Part shown: positions 13,191-23,727 of the stretch, in pieces | How positions within the stretch are numbered: the stretch's first letter is position 1 | Layout: each line of letters opens with the position of its first letter | Source of the DNA: Thalassotalea atypica | GTDB lineage: Bacteria; Pseudomonadota; Gammaproteobacteria; Enterobacterales; Alteromonadaceae | NCBI RefSeq assembly: GCF_030295975.1 | Contig: NZ_AP027364.1 | Span: forward strand, 1 to 64,000 | DNA: 64,000 bases | Direction of reading: 5' to 3' | The notes under the pieces: model-generated | Seen by the model: the letters and a program-made list of their open reading frames with translations, nothing else | The model's database searches: none | What the model was told of the DNA's origin: nothing | Made by a program: the position numbers and the translations under genes

Positions 13191-13808
13191 ATGAGCGCGA
13201 GCTACCATATAGCGAGTAACGAGGTCATTGAAGAAACCATTGTTACTCGTAGCCGCTTTATTTGCTATTTGTTTCCCTGTGATAGTGCTGGACAAGCCAA
13301 GCATCATGTCAAACAACTACAAGCAGAACACCCTCAGGCAAATCACCATTGCTATGCCTTTTTAGCGGGTGCGCCAAACGATAGCCAACTTTATGGATTT
13401 TCTGATGATGGAGAACCCTCTGGTACCGCAGGGCGTCCAATGTTGGCGACTTTGCAAGGCAGTGAAATAGGGCAGGTTTGCGCAGTCGTTGTTCGTTATT
13501 TTGGCGGTACTAAATTAGGCACAGGCGGCTTGCAACGAGCGTATTCGGCGAGTGTTAGAAATGCCTTAGTACACCTTCAATCCGTAGTCAAAATACCGAT
13601 GAAATTTCGCACCTTGTCGTGTGAATATCACCAAGTTAATGATGTACTCCATCTCGTAGAGTTAACGCAATCTTCAGTTAACAGCCAAGATTATCAAGAA
13701 AAAGTGATATTTGTGTTGGCTATCCCTGAGGATCAACTTAAACTATTTGAACAACAATTGCTTACCTTGTCCGCGGGCCAATTAATTTTGACCAAACAGG
13801 ATAGCTAA
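13191..13808 (+). CDS. yigZ: YigZ/IMPACT family protein
   Basis: This is a two-domain protein of the UPF0029/IMPACT family, related in E. coli to YigZ; its biochemical role is not settled, with nucleic-acid or ribosome binding suggested for relatives. The family core GFSDDGEPSGTAGRPML and VRYFGGTKLGTGGLQRAY stands out. The 205 residues are full length. It starts right after the pepQ stop and precedes trkH, the same pepQ-yigZ-trkH order as in E. coli. Confidence 0.92.
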   Translation: MSASYHIASNEVIEETIVTRSRFICYLFPCDSAGQAKHHVKQLQAEHPQANHHCYAFLAGAPNDSQLYGFSDDGEPSGTAGRPMLATLQGSEIGQVCAVVVRYFGGTKLGTGGLQRAYSASVRNALVHLQSVVKIPMKFRTLSCEYHQVNDVLHLVELTQSSVNSQDYQEKVIFVLAIPEDQLKLFEQQLLTLSAGQLILTKQDS

Positions 13809-13851
13809 GTAATTCCTTAGTATTTATTTCGACAAGAAGAAAAACTAGCAA

Positions 13852-15303
13852 GTGCAATATAAAAATATCATTCGCATCTTAGGGTTATTAGTCGCACTAC
13901 TGAGTGTCACGATGATCCCGCCCGCTTTAGTTTCTCTTATATACCGCGATGGTGGAGGTGTGCCATTCTTACTCGCCTTCTTGTGGTGTTTAATTACCGG
14001 CATTTTGTCTTGGTATCCAAATCGAAATGAAAAAGGTGACTTAAGAGCCAGAGAAGGCTTTCTTATTGTCGTACTCTTCTGGGTTGTACTGGCAAGCTTT
14101 TCAGCGATTCCGCTCATATTGTCAGATACGCCCAATCTATCCGTTACCGACGCTTTCTTTGAGTCTTTTTCAGGTTTGACTACAACGGGCGCGACAATAC
14201 TGTCACAAATTGATGGCTTACCTCATGCGGTGCTGTTTTATCGCCAGCAACTCCAATGGCTCGGGGGGATGGGGATTATTGTTTTAGCCGTTGCTGTACT
14301 ACCGATGTTAGGAATAGGGGGAATGCAACTTTACCGAGCGGAAACCCCTGGGCCTGTTAAAGATTCAAAAATGACACCGCGCATAGCCGATACGGCCAAA
14401 CATCTTTGGTATATCTATTTAGCGCTAACGGTCTGCTGTGCTACCGGCTATTGGTTAGCAGGGATGAGTGTTTTTGATGCCATTTGTCACTCTTTTTCAA
14501 CGATAGCAATTGGGGGGTTTTCAACGCATGATGCCAGTATGGGCTATTTTAATAGTCCAGTGATAAACCTAGTTTGTGTTTTTTTCTTGATTATCGCGGG
14601 GGTCAATTTTGCTTTGCATTATTCCGTCGTACAAAGTCGTTCAATCAAGAATTATTTTTATGATCCAGAATTCAAAATTTTTATTTTTATTCAAGTAGTG
14701 CTCACCCTTATTTGTTTTTCTGTACTCATGTTTCACGGTACGTTTAGTGATGCTGATGTCGCCCTAGACCAGGCGCTATTCCAATCAGTATCTATCAGCA
14801 CCACTGCCGGATTTGCCACGACGTCTTTTGCTGATTGGCCAACATTGCTACCTATTTTGCTCATTTTTGCCAGTTTTATTGGTGGCTGTGCTGGCAGCAC
14901 AGGGGGAGGGATGAAAGTTGTTAGGATTATTCTTTTATATCTACAAGGGCTCAGAGAGCTCAACAAACTTGTTCATCCCAAAGCGGTATTTAGTATCAAA
15001 TTAGGCAATAAAGCGCTGCCTAATCGTGTAATAGAGGCAGTATGGGGCTTTTTCTCTGCTTATGCGGCTGTATTTGTTATTTGTATGTTGTTATTACTGA
15101 GTACAGGCATGGATGATATCTCGGCGTTTACCGCCGTTGCCGCTTGTATGAATAATTTAGGCCCAGGTCTTGGTGAAGTTGCAGCAAACTTTTCGTCTAT
15201 CAGTGACTTTAGTAAGTGGGTATTAATTGTCGCCATGTTATTTGGCCGACTGGAAATATTCACTCTGTTGGTGCTGTTTACGCCAGCGTTCTGGCGCAAC
15301 TAG
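13852..15303 (+). CDS. trkH: Potassium uptake channel subunit TrkH
   Basis: TrkH is the membrane pore of the Trk potassium uptake system, gated by the cytoplasmic TrkA. The 483 residues equal the E. coli length. The four pore loops are visible with their selectivity glycines: TTTGATIL, AIGGFSTH, TTAGFATT and NNLGPGLG, set among about ten hydrophobic helices. The start is a GTG with only a weak purine tract upstream. TrkA is encoded about 1.1 kb downstream on the opposite strand, so both Trk subunits lie together here. Confidence 0.95.
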   Translation: MQYKNIIRILGLLVALLSVTMIPPALVSLIYRDGGGVPFLLAFLWCLITGILSWYPNRNEKGDLRAREGFLIVVLFWVVLASFSAIPLILSDTPNLSVTDAFFESFSGLTTTGATILSQIDGLPHAVLFYRQQLQWLGGMGIIVLAVAVLPMLGIGGMQLYRAETPGPVKDSKMTPRIADTAKHLWYIYLALTVCCATGYWLAGMSVFDAICHSFSTIAIGGFSTHDASMGYFNSPVINLVCVFFLIIAGVNFALHYSVVQSRSIKNYFYDPEFKIFIFIQVVLTLICFSVLMFHGTFSDADVALDQALFQSVSISTTAGFATTSFADWPTLLPILLIFASFIGGCAGSTGGGMKVVRIILLYLQGLRELNKLVHPKAVFSIKLGNKALPNRVIEAVWGFFSAYAAVFVICMLLLLSTGMDDISAFTAVAACMNNLGPGLGEVAANFSSISDFSKWVLIVAMLFGRLEIFTLLVLFTPAFWRN

Positions 15304-15312
15304 CTTATACAC

Positions 15313-16275
15313 TTATTGATCAATCGTTATCTTATTACTGAGTGCTCGGACTTTAATACTGACGCCTGCATTGATCAGCTCTTGATAAAAGGCCACTTCA
15401 CTGCAGCTAGCAACTTGTTGACAGACAATAACGTATTTTAAAATGGCAGGCTTGTGGCTTTGCAGGGAGGCTTTCATTAGCCAGAAAAGCGCTTGTTCTC
15501 GGCTGTTAACAGCTGGACTATCAGTTAAGTACATTTGCGCTAAATTGACTTGTCCCGGAGCAAAATTCAAGTTTGCTGAGCGTTCAAAGGCGTCAAATGC
15601 TAGATGTAAATTGTCTTCACGATGTTTCACCTTTAACCATTCAAGCCCTTCAAGGTTTTCTCTTCTGCCGGGTAGGTTAAGTTGTGATTTTTGTTTGACA
15701 CGAGCCGGGCTGACAAAACTACCAAAAAGCTGATCGCGTATAGGCCTTTTCACCATATAAATTGCTTCTTGTTTGGCCATTGATTTAACCGTTTCATGAG
15801 AAAAGTCATATCTCTTGGGTTCAAAATATTTGCCATACCTGAGTTGACCAAAGTGAATACTTTGCTCAATAGCGTGTTGGCTTGTGTAATATAAATTGCC
15901 GTAGCGAAACGTTAGTACATTTCCAGTAATGTCGACCAATTTAGCGAGCCTAAAGCGTTGTTCTGGACGAAGAGCTTTAACCAGCAGCCTATAGTCCAAA
16001 AAATAGATATCCCCAATTTTGGGGTGAGTAATGTATTGGTTGGTTTGTTGAGTTTCCTGCTTCACTTCTTTCAATGTGTACAAGCTATAGAAAATAATCG
16101 TGATTAAGGTTAATACTTTAAGTACTACGGGAACCCAACCTGTTGTCAACGTAGCTTGAATTTTTCTATAAAGGCCAACAAGGTTAAACTCGACAATTAG
16201 GTTTTTCGTTGATTTAGCTTTTGGGGTAGAGGCACTATGTGGATAGGGAGAGTCTAATATACCTTTTTGTGTCAT
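15313..16275 (-). CDS. Single-pass membrane protein of unknown function with Sel1/TPR-like repeats
   Basis: I do not recognise this protein as a named family. It has a cytoplasmic N-terminus of about 45 residues, one membrane helix (VLKVLTLITIIFYSLYTL, about 50-68), a middle region rich in Arg/Lys, Tyr and Phe, and a C-terminal part with a Sel1/TPR-like repeat (GQVNLAQMYL...ALFWLMKASL). The ATG at 16275 is preferred over 16284 because AAGGA lies nine bases before it. It sits between the convergent trkH and the co-directional trkA; its stop is nine bases from that of trkH. A role linked to potassium uptake is only a guess from position. Confidence 0.75.
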   Translation of the reverse strand: MTQKGILDSPYPHSASTPKAKSTKNLIVEFNLVGLYRKIQATLTTGWVPVVLKVLTLITIIFYSLYTLKEVKQETQQTNQYITHPKIGDIYFLDYRLLVKALRPEQRFRLAKLVDITGNVLTFRYGNLYYTSQHAIEQSIHFGQLRYGKYFEPKRYDFSHETVKSMAKQEAIYMVKRPIRDQLFGSFVSPARVKQKSQLNLPGRRENLEGLEWLKVKHREDNLHLAFDAFERSANLNFAPGQVNLAQMYLTDSPAVNSREQALFWLMKASLQSHKPAILKYVIVCQQVASCSEVAFYQELINAGVSIKVRALSNKITIDQ

Positions 16276-16432
16276 TCGCACCATTCCTTTAGCTTATTTC
16301 ATTCTAATATATCGTGTGACTGAAAAAAGTACAGCTGTTATTTACTAATCATTTCGTACTTTGAACATTAAAGAAGGAAGGTGTATGTATATCGAGTGGG
16401 TATTATAGTTTATCCATATCTAAAGAGGGCGA

Positions 16433-17809
16433 TTAAAAGTAAATCGCCCCAACGTGGAACAATTTTTCTACATCAACAATATATTTCTTGTTGACCAAAA
16501 ATAAAATGACATGATCTTCTTCTCTGATCACGGTATTAGAATGGGCAATTAGCACTTCTTGACCACGAACTATAGCGCCAATGGTAGTGCCTGGTGGTAA
16601 TTTAATGGATTTGATTTCACGGCCGACTACTTTCGATGAATGTTTATCGCCTTTAGCCACTATTTCAATGGCTTCAGCGGCACCACCACGCAGGCTGTAA
16701 ACATTATCGATGGAGCCTTTACGGACATGGGTAAGCAGTGCAGAAATGGTTGCATGTTGAGGTGAAATCGCAATGTCGATATTACTACCGTGTACTAAAT
16801 CTACGTACGCTTCGCGCTGTATGAGTACCATGGTCTTTCTGACACCAAGTTTTTTGGCCAATAACGATGACATGATATTAGCTTCATCATCATTCGTTAC
16901 CGCGATGAAAACATCAAATTGATCAATATGCTCTTCGAGTAATAATTCCTGATCGGAAGAATCACCCGCGTAAACCAAAGTATTGTTCAAAGACGACTCG
17001 AGGTTAGCCGCACGCTCTGGCGAATGCTCTATGAGTTTGACTTGATGGTTGGTTTCTAGAATCCTAGCCAAACCAGCGCCAATATTTCCACCACCTGCAA
17101 TCATAATTTTTTTGTAAGCAGGCTCAAGTTTTTGCAACTCATTCATTACTGCTCGAATATGGATGCTGGCAGCAATGAAAAAGACCTCATCGTCAGCTTC
17201 AATAACGGTAGTGCCTAATGGGCGAATAGGGCGTCCATTTCGGTATATTGCGGCAACTCGGGTGTCAACATTAGGTATGTGTTCTTTTAACGTGGAAAGC
17301 GCATGGCCTACTAACAGACCACCGTAATAGGCTTTTACCGCCACTAGGCTGACGCGACCATCGGCAAATTCTAACACTTGCAGTGCACCGGGGTAGTCAA
17401 TCAGTCGAGCAATATCTCTCGTGACTAGCTGTTCTGGTGCAATAATATGGTCAACGGGAATATCATCGTTATGGAACAGCTTTTCACCAAACTTCAAAAT
17501 TTGATCAGAGCGAATGCGAGCAATTTTAGTGGGTGTGCTAAAAAGCGAATAGGCAATTTGGCAAGTGATCATGTTCGTCGCATCATCATTGGTAACGGCG
17601 ATTATCATATCAGCATCGTTTGCGCCTGCGTTGGTCAGTACATCAGGGTGACAACCTTGCCCAGTTACTACTTTGAGGTCGAGTTTGTCCTGCAATTCAC
17701 GTAATTTCTCATTATCAACATCGACTAAGGTGATTTCGTTTCGTTCACCGACTAAGTTTTCTGCGAGGGTACCGCCGACTTGTCCGGCACCAATGATTAT
17801 TATTTTCAC
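16433..17809 (-). CDS. trkA: Trk potassium uptake regulatory subunit TrkA
   Basis: TrkA is the peripheral NAD(H)/ATP-binding gating ring of the Trk system. The 458 residues equal E. coli TrkA and form two RCK units: each has a Rossmann glycine motif (IIGAGQVGG near residue 4, IAGGGNIGA near 236), the acidic LVDVD/LIEHS strand end, and a TrkA_C domain. It is the last gene of def-fmt-rsmB-trkA, 41 bases downstream of rsmB. The DNA encoding its last residues resembles half of a parS site, which I do not accept as one. Confidence 0.97.
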   Translation of the reverse strand: MKIIIIGAGQVGGTLAENLVGERNEITLVDVDNEKLRELQDKLDLKVVTGQGCHPDVLTNAGANDADMIIAVTNDDATNMITCQIAYSLFSTPTKIARIRSDQILKFGEKLFHNDDIPVDHIIAPEQLVTRDIARLIDYPGALQVLEFADGRVSLVAVKAYYGGLLVGHALSTLKEHIPNVDTRVAAIYRNGRPIRPLGTTVIEADDEVFFIAASIHIRAVMNELQKLEPAYKKIMIAGGGNIGAGLARILETNHQVKLIEHSPERAANLESSLNNTLVYAGDSSDQELLLEEHIDQFDVFIAVTNDDEANIMSSLLAKKLGVRKTMVLIQREAYVDLVHGSNIDIAISPQHATISALLTHVRKGSIDNVYSLRGGAAEAIEIVAKGDKHSSKVVGREIKSIKLPPGTTIGAIVRGQEVLIAHSNTVIREEDHVILFLVNKKYIVDVEKLFHVGAIYF

Positions 17810-17850
17810 GCCTTAGTTACACCACTTATTGTCTTAAACAGGCACGTATT

Positions 17851-19140
17851 TTACGTTGCCGCCTTTTCAAGCTTGGCATAGTAAAATCCATCCATGCCTG
17901 ATTCACTTGGTAATATTTGCCAGCCCGTTTTACCTTGATATTCAGGAAGTTCAACTAAGCGAGCATCTGTTTGTGATTGCAAAAACTGTTCTATTTGTGC
18001 AGAGTTTTCTTGTGGCAAAATACTGCAAGTTGCATATAGCAACGTACCACCGGGTTTTAACAAAGACCACATTTTTCTCAATATATCCGCTTGCAACTGG
18101 GCAAGCGCATCAATGTCGTCGGCTTTTCTTAACCATTTAATGTCAGGATGTCTTCTAATAACACCTGTAGCAGAGCAAGGCGCATCTAATAGGATACGAT
18201 CATACAACCTACCATCCCACCAATTATCAGTTTCTATTGCATCACCGGCGATTAATTTTGCTGATAATTGTAATCGAGTTAAATTTTCCTGTACCCGTGC
18301 TAAGCGATTTTCGTCGATATCAAGTGCAGTCATTGAGGCTATATGCGGAGACATTTCTAGCACATGACAAGTTTTACCACCCGGAGCTGCGCAGCAATCT
18401 AAAATATGTTCATCTGGCTGTGCGTCGAGTAACCTTGCTGCTTGTTGAGCTGCTGCATCTTGAACTGAAACATCTCCTTGTTCAAAACCGGGTAATCTTA
18501 GTACATCTACCGCATGGCCTAATTTAATTGCGCCACTTAGCTCATCAATAGCATCAACGTTTATTTCAATTTCATTTAACTTAGCAAGGAAAGACTCATT
18601 GCTAGTATGTAATTGATTGACTCTAAGCCACATTGGTGGCTTTTCTTGATTAGCTGACATAATGCTTGGCCAATCATCATAAGCTGCCTTTAATTTATTA
18701 ATTAGCCAAGACGGGTGATTGTATATAACAGCATCATTAAGTAAGTTGGTGCTCACTTCGGGTTTTCGCATGTAATTTCTAAGTACAGCATTGATCATGC
18801 CTTTAAGATGTTTATTCTTAAGTGCATTGGTAGCGGCAACCGTTTCATTGAGCGCTGCATGATCAGGTATGCGTGTATACTTTAGTTGATAGACGCCAAC
18901 GAGTAGTAAAAAGTGAAATACCCGCTGTTTACCTTTTAATGGTTTATCAACAAATTGACGTACATGATGCTCAAGCTCTGGTAAATGTCGTAGCACACCA
19001 TAACAAAGCTCTTGTAACAACGCTTTGTCTTTGCCTTCTACTTTGGCCTGTTGATGAGGTAACTCGTCAGCGATACTTCGGCCTTTATCAATAACCGAAA
19101 AACAGCATTTTGCTGCTAATGCTCTTACATTGGCTGACAT
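17851..19140 (-). CDS. rsmB: 16S rRNA m5C967 methyltransferase RsmB
   Basis: RsmB methylates C967 of 16S rRNA using S-adenosylmethionine. An N-terminal NusB-like RNA-binding domain (about 1-140) precedes the Rossmann methyltransferase domain with the SAM loop [29 protein letters not shown] and the catalytic Cys of [12 protein letters not shown] take the ATG at 19140 ([10 protein letters not shown]), giving 429 residues exactly as in E. coli; the frame runs 12 codons further upstream. The start lies 16 bases inside the 3' end of fmt, so translation is probably coupled. Confidence 0.95.
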   Translation of the reverse strand: MSANVRALAAKCCFSVIDKGRSIADELPHQQAKVEGKDKALLQELCYGVLRHLPELEHHVRQFVDKPLKGKQRVFHFLLLVGVYQLKYTRIPDHAALNETVAATNALKNKHLKGMINAVLRNYMRKPEVSTNLLNDAVIYNHPSWLINKLKAAYDDWPSIMSANQEKPPMWLRVNQLHTSNESFLAKLNEIEINVDAIDELSGAIKLGHAVDVLRLPGFEQGDVSVQDAAAQQAARLLDAQPDEHILDCCAAPGGKTCHVLEMSPHIASMTALDIDENRLARVQENLTRLQLSAKLIAGDAIETDNWWDGRLYDRILLDAPCSATGVIRRHPDIKWLRKADDIDALAQLQADILRKMWSLLKPGGTLLYATCSILPQENSAQIEQFLQSQTDARLVELPEYQGKTGWQILPSESGMDGFYYAKLEKAAT

Positions 19141-20102
19141 AATGTACCTGTGATTTGTTGCCCAACAATAAACCAATCACTGCGCCCGTTTAAAATGTCT
19201 GCGGCTGACATCGCTTTTTTTCCAGGGAGCTGTAATGACTCTAGTCGGATAGCTTGGTCGCCAGTGCTAACGACAATACCATGCTTATCAGCTTGGATAA
19301 TGGTACCGGCAGGGGCGGATTGCGCTTCAACGATACTGGCTTGCCAAATACGAATCTTATGTTGCTTTTGGTCGCTATCGGTCAATGTAAATTGCGTTAC
19401 TGGCCAAGGAATATATGCACGAATTTTACGATCGATGACTTTCGCGGTTAATTGCCAATCAATAGTAGCGTCACTTTTATCCAGTTTTGCTGCATAGGTT
19501 GATAAGTCATCTTGCTGTGGCTCCTTAGAATAATCACCAGAGGCCATTTTTGCTAACGTCTCAATTAAAGCTCTCGGACCAAGTGCTGCTAATTTTTCGT
19601 ACAGGCTGGCGCTGGTATCTTTCGATTCAATCGGACAAGACGCTTTTAAAATCATATCACCGGTATCCAAACCAACATCCATTTGCATTATGGTGACACC
19701 TGTTTCTGCGTCACCAGCTTCCAAAGAGCGCTGAATTGGTGCAGCGCCACGCCATAAAGGTAATAAGGAGCCATGAACGTTAATACAACCCAAGCGAGGT
19801 GTATCTAAGATAACTTTAGGTAACAATAAACCGTAGGCTACAACGACCATAACGTCTGCGTTATATTGCGCTAATTGATGTTGTGCCTCCTCACTTTTAA
19901 AATTGACAGGCTGCTCAACAAATAAATCATGAGCTAAAGCGAGTTGTTTGGTGGCACATGCGGTTAATTTCTTACCGCGACCAGCAGGTTTATCAGGCGG
20001 ACAATAAACCGCAACAACGTTATGAGGGGAATCGATTAACGCTTGTAAATGCTGCGCGGCAAAATCAGGCGTACCAGCAAATATAATGTTCAGAGGTTGC
20101 AA
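19125..20102 (-). CDS. fmt: Methionyl-tRNA formyltransferase
   Basis: Fmt formylates Met-tRNAfMet with 10-formyltetrahydrofolate, making the initiator tRNA. The 325 residues (E. coli 315) contain the catalytic Asn and His in INVHGSLLP, the Asp of [10 protein letters not shown], and a C-terminal OB-like tRNA-binding domain. The E. coli LLPRWRG is LLPLWRG here, a minor change. It follows def by 16 bases, pairing formylation with deformylation. Confidence 0.96.
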   Translation of the reverse strand: MQPLNIIFAGTPDFAAQHLQALIDSPHNVVAVYCPPDKPAGRGKKLTACATKQLALAHDLFVEQPVNFKSEEAQHQLAQYNADVMVVVAYGLLLPKVILDTPRLGCINVHGSLLPLWRGAAPIQRSLEAGDAETGVTIMQMDVGLDTGDMILKASCPIESKDTSASLYEKLAALGPRALIETLAKMASGDYSKEPQQDDLSTYAAKLDKSDATIDWQLTAKVIDRKIRAYIPWPVTQFTLTDSDQKQHKIRIWQASIVEAQSAPAGTIIQADKHGIVVSTGDQAIRLESLQLPGKKAMSAADILNGRSDWFIVGQQITGTLCQPM

Positions 20103-20118
20103 AGTGTTTTCCTAGTGA

Positions 20119-20637
20119 TTAAGAGCCGTTGGCTTTAGCAAGTCGAGCTTCTTTTTCAAGCTTGGTTTTAATACGCTGGCGCTTAAGAGGCGATAAATAG
20201 TCGATAAACAAAATACCTGCTAAATGATCTAATTCATGCTGAATACAGATACTTAAAAGCTCATCACCATCACGAGTAAATTCGTTGCCATTATAATCAA
20301 GTGCTCTAACGGTGACTGTTTCATGACGAGTCACTTTCGCATAGTTACCAGGAACAGATAAACAACCTTCCTCATTGATAAAGGTTTTCTCACTCATCGC
20401 GATAATTTCAGGGTTAATTAAAACGATAGGGTCTTCTTTGTCTTCACTGACATCGATTACAACAATGCGCTGATGAATATTAACTTGGGTTGCGGCTAAG
20501 CCAACGCCATTTTCGTCGTACATGGTTTCAAACATGTCATCAACAATTTTTCGAATTGCATCAGAGACTTCGGTGACTTCGGCTGCTTTTGTTCTCAATC
20601 TTTCGTCAGGAAAGCGTAAAACGGATAAAATGGTCAT
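20119..20637 (-). CDS. def: Peptide deformylase
   Basis: Def removes the formyl group from the N-terminal Met of new proteins; it is an Fe(II)/Zn enzyme. All three motifs are present: [17 protein letters not shown] with metal ligand Cys92, and QHELDHL with His134, Glu135 and His138. The 172 residues are normal (E. coli 169). It is the first gene of the minus-strand operon def-fmt-rsmB-trkA and is divergent from the LysM gene, with about 100 bases between them for both promoters. Confidence 0.97.
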   Translation of the reverse strand: MTILSVLRFPDERLRTKAAEVTEVSDAIRKIVDDMFETMYDENGVGLAATQVNIHQRIVVIDVSEDKEDPIVLINPEIIAMSEKTFINEEGCLSVPGNYAKVTRHETVTVRALDYNGNEFTRDGDELLSICIQHELDHLAGILFIDYLSPLKRQRIKTKLEKEARLAKANGS

Positions 20638-20737
20638 AATTATTACAAAAAAATAGCGATAATGAATCTAGAATGTTATGTTTTAATTTTAGCCATTAAA
20701 TAACATTAATAATAGTGGTTTAAGGTAATTGTATAAA

Positions 20738-21904
20738 ATGGACAGAAGTAGCATGCTAAAAAAAATTATATTATCGGCTGCATTCTTCGCTTTGCCTTTG
20801 ATTTCGGTGGCTGATGAACTTCAGTTAAATGACAGAGCACCGGAAACATACATAGTCGAAGAAGGGGATACATTATGGGATATTTCTTCCCTATTCCTTG
20901 AACAACCATGGCTATGGCCTCAACTGTGGCGGCTAAATCCTGAAATAAGCAATCCTCACCTTATTTATCCTGGCGATGTATTAAAACTGGTTTATAACGA
21001 TCAAGGTGAACCACAACTCGTGGTTGAAGAACCTGTAGTCGAAGAAATTATAAAGGAAGCGTATGAGCCACCGGTAGAAATTGTCAGAGAGAAGCCGACG
21101 AAAAAAATGTCGCCTGAAGCGCGTAAAGATCTAAAAGAAAATCCAATCAGTACCTTACCTTTGCACGTAATCGCGCCTTATATTCAATATGACAGCTTGC
21201 TCACGCAAGAACAAATTGATGATGCACCTTATGTTATTGGTAATGAACATGGCTATAAATCAGGCATCACTAATTTCAAAATTTATGTGACTGATAACTT
21301 AGAGTTAGCAAAATCATATGCCATTTATCAAAAAGGTGAACAAGTTTTAGATCCTGAAACAGAGCTACCACTTGGTTACAGCATGAAGCTTACTGGTACG
21401 GCACAAGCAGTCCGACTTGGTGATATGGATAATAAGCGTCCGGGAACGTTGCTTGTAAGCTCTTCAACTCGTGAAATTAGAGCTGGCAATATTGTATTGC
21501 CCATTAACCAAGGCCAAATGTATCCGTCATTCTTCACTATGCAAAAAGCTGATGACTCGGTTAAAGGTCAGATAATTAAATCTTCAAGTGGTGGTAGAGA
21601 GTTTGGTAAATTAGAAGTGGTTATGATCAACCGAGGTAGCGAGCATATGGTCAAAGAAGGGGATGTTTTGAGTTTATTACGCAAAAGCCCCGGTGTTGTG
21701 GAAACGATAAATGGCCCACAGTATACTTCTGATGCGTCTCGCTGGAGCAGAATGTCAGCGCAAGAAGGCTCAGCATATGACATGCCTGAAGAACCTTTCG
21801 GTCAAATGATGGTCTTTAAGGTTTATGAGAAAGCGAGCATGGCATTGATACTTACATCGAGCCAACCAGCACGACTATTGGATTCAGTCGCATCACCAGA
21901 ATAA
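20738..21904 (+). CDS. Secreted LysM-domain protein
   Basis: This exported protein probably binds peptidoglycan. A Sec signal peptide (LKKIILSAAFFALPLISVADE) precedes one LysM domain at about 38-88 (TYIVEEGDTLWDIS ... NPHLIYPGDVLKL), a Glu/Val-rich linker and about 270 residues without a recognisable domain. The ATG at 20738 is used; ATG 20753 starts exactly at the signal peptide and is nearly as likely. A LysM gene divergent from def and upstream of dprA recurs in gammaproteobacteria; I recall no established function for it. A terminator follows. Confidence 0.88.
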   Translation: MDRSSMLKKIILSAAFFALPLISVADELQLNDRAPETYIVEEGDTLWDISSLFLEQPWLWPQLWRLNPEISNPHLIYPGDVLKLVYNDQGEPQLVVEEPVVEEIIKEAYEPPVEIVREKPTKKMSPEARKDLKENPISTLPLHVIAPYIQYDSLLTQEQIDDAPYVIGNEHGYKSGITNFKIYVTDNLELAKSYAIYQKGEQVLDPETELPLGYSMKLTGTAQAVRLGDMDNKRPGTLLVSSSTREIRAGNIVLPINQGQMYPSFFTMQKADDSVKGQIIKSSSGGREFGKLEVVMINRGSEHMVKEGDVLSLLRKSPGVVETINGPQYTSDASRWSRMSAQEGSAYDMPEEPFGQMMVFKVYEKASMALILTSSQPARLLDSVASPE

Positions 21905-21923
21905 GACATGATAATTGAATTAA

Positions 21924-21959
21924 AGGCACATTCGATGTTGTAGTCGATGTGTCTTTTTT
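21924..21959 (+). terminator. Terminator after the LysM gene
   Basis: AGGCACAT-T-CGA (21924-21935) pairs with TCGATGTGTCT (21944-21954) around an 8-base loop, with one bulged T and one G-U pair. A run of T follows. It separates the LysM gene from dprA. Confidence 0.75.
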
Positions 21960-22044
21960 GATTCAAAAGAAAATAACTAGTCATATAAACTCAATCAGTA
22001 AGCGAGTAGGTAGTTAATGTAAATTTATCTTAAGGAGGAGATGA

Positions 22045-23145
22045 ATGAATAGCGACGAAATATGGTATTGGTTGGCACTAAAACAAATCCCAAGGCTTGC
22101 TGCTCATAAAAAAGTCGCGTTGGTTGAAAAGATTGGCATCCGTGCCCTATTTACATTACCACAAAAAGAGCTAAAAGAACTTGGGTTAACTTTACTTCAG
22201 CAAACCGCAATCTTGCATCCTGACGTACAGAAAATAGATCAAATCATCGCTTCAGCGAAACAGTGCTGTCAGCTCATAACTTACCAAGACGAAGCCTATC
22301 CAAGGTTATTGAAACAAATTTATGATCCACCGTTGCTATTATTTTACCGCGGTAATATTTCGTTACTAAAAGAGCGTCAAATAGCTATTGTTGGCAGCAG
22401 AAACGCAAGTATCGCAGGGCGTGAGACAGCAAGCTTGATTGCACGAGAGCTCAGCCAACAAAATTTAACGGTAACCAGCGGACTCGCTATTGGAATCGAT
22501 GGCGCAGCGCATAGAGGAGCACTGGCTGTTTCAGGTAAAACTATAGCTGTTGTCGCCACAGGTTTGGACCGTGTATACCCTTCAAGGCATAGAGCCATGG
22601 AGACTGATATTATTAATTTAGGCGGACTTGTCATCAGTGAGTTTCAACCTGGAGTTCAGCCCAAGCCTGGTAATTTTCCAAAAAGAAATCGCTTGATCAG
22701 TGGATTAAGTGAAGGTGTAGTGGTTATTGAAGCAGAGATAAAAAGTGGCTCATTAATTACAGCTCGCTGCGCTCTTGAACAGAATAGAGACGTATTTGCC
22801 GTGCCGAGCTCGATTAATAACCCTGGCGCCAAAGGTTGCCATCACTTAATCAAACAAGGTGCTAAACTAATAGAATCTGCCGCCGATATATTGGATGAGT
22901 TAGATTTTCCTCAAGTCTCCGGTCATATAAATATGAACGAGGAAAAAGGCGAAAAAAATTGTCAACAAGACTTGTTTATCGATCCATTGTTAGCTAGTGT
23001 GGGTTATGAAACCACTCCCGTAGATACGGTGGTTTCCCGGAGTAAACTTCCCACAGATGAAGTGTTAACCCGGCTAACGATGCTTGAGCTTAGAGGTCTG
23101 GTGTCTGCGGTACCAGGTGGCTATCTTAGATTGAATAGGGGGTAG
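22045..23145 (+). CDS. dprA: DNA processing protein DprA (Smf)
   Basis: DprA binds single-stranded DNA entering by transformation and loads RecA on it. The Rossmann-like core shows [25 protein letters not shown] and [12 protein letters not shown]; the C-terminal winged helix (about 315-366, [21 protein letters not shown]) is complete. A very strong ribosome site TAAGGAGGA ends five bases before the ATG. smg starts two bases after the stop. With comM at 47 kb, this is the second transformation-related gene in the window. Confidence 0.95.
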   Translation: MNSDEIWYWLALKQIPRLAAHKKVALVEKIGIRALFTLPQKELKELGLTLLQQTAILHPDVQKIDQIIASAKQCCQLITYQDEAYPRLLKQIYDPPLLLFYRGNISLLKERQIAIVGSRNASIAGRETASLIARELSQQNLTVTSGLAIGIDGAAHRGALAVSGKTIAVVATGLDRVYPSRHRAMETDIINLGGLVISEFQPGVQPKPGNFPKRNRLISGLSEGVVVIEAEIKSGSLITARCALEQNRDVFAVPSSINNPGAKGCHHLIKQGAKLIESAADILDELDFPQVSGHINMNEEKGEKNCQQDLFIDPLLASVGYETTPVDTVVSRSKLPTDEVLTRLTMLELRGLVSAVPGGYLRLNRG

Positions 23146-23147
23146 TT

Positions 23148-23624
23148 ATGTTCGACATTCTTATGTACCTTTTTGAGAATTACATTCACTCAGAAGCTGA
23201 GGTCATGGTGGACCACGATGTACTCACCGATGAGTTGACGCGCGCTGGTTTTCATTCGGACGAGATATATAAAGCACTGGCTTGGTTGGAAAAATTAGCT
23301 GAGTTGCAAAATACCGACACACATCCATATTTAACCAAAGTTACTGGTACTTCTGTTCGAATATATACCGCGGATGAAATGCAGCGACTCGATCCTGAGT
23401 GTCGTGGTTTCCTGATGTTTTTAGAGCAGGTCAATTTATTGGATGTGACCACTCGCGAAATGGTTATTGACCGTGTCATGGAGCTTGAAACCAAAGATTT
23501 ATATTTAGATGATCTAAAGTGGGTCGTGTTGATGGTCTTGTTTAACGTGCCGGGCCATGAGTCCGCTTATTCGCAAATGGAAGATCTTATTTTTGATGAA
23601 CAACCTGATGGACCGCTGCACTAG
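23148..23624 (+). CDS. smg: Smg family protein (DUF494)
   Basis: Smg is a conserved small acidic protein of unknown biochemical function (DUF494), found next to dprA in many gammaproteobacteria. The 158 residues (E. coli 157) begin with the characteristic [16 protein letters not shown] and end with [14 protein letters not shown]. It is two bases downstream of dprA and clearly cotranscribed. A small GGACC/GGTCC hairpin follows but has no T tract. Confidence 0.93.
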   Translation: MFDILMYLFENYIHSEAEVMVDHDVLTDELTRAGFHSDEIYKALAWLEKLAELQNTDTHPYLTKVTGTSVRIYTADEMQRLDPECRGFLMFLEQVNLLDVTTREMVIDRVMELETKDLYLDDLKWVVLMVLFNVPGHESAYSQMEDLIFDEQPDGPLH

Positions 23625-23727
23625 TGGTCCTTGCTTAACCCCAACCTAAAACCATCCCAATAGATTAATCGTTCTCTTTAATTAGAATATTATGGCATAA
23701 TTACTTAACTTCACTTGAGTATTAACC

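Noticed and set aside
13845-14135. A 96-codon open frame antisense to trkH
   Set aside because: It is a shadow of the trkH coding frame with no ribosome site or recognisable protein.
16447-16462. A parS-like half site (TGTTCCACGT on the minus strand) at the 3' end of trkA
   Set aside because: Only the left half matches; the right half is GC-rich and unrelated, so ParB binding is unlikely.
23600-23630. GGACC/GGTCC hairpin at the end of smg as a terminator
   Set aside because: The stem is only 5 bp and no T tract follows.
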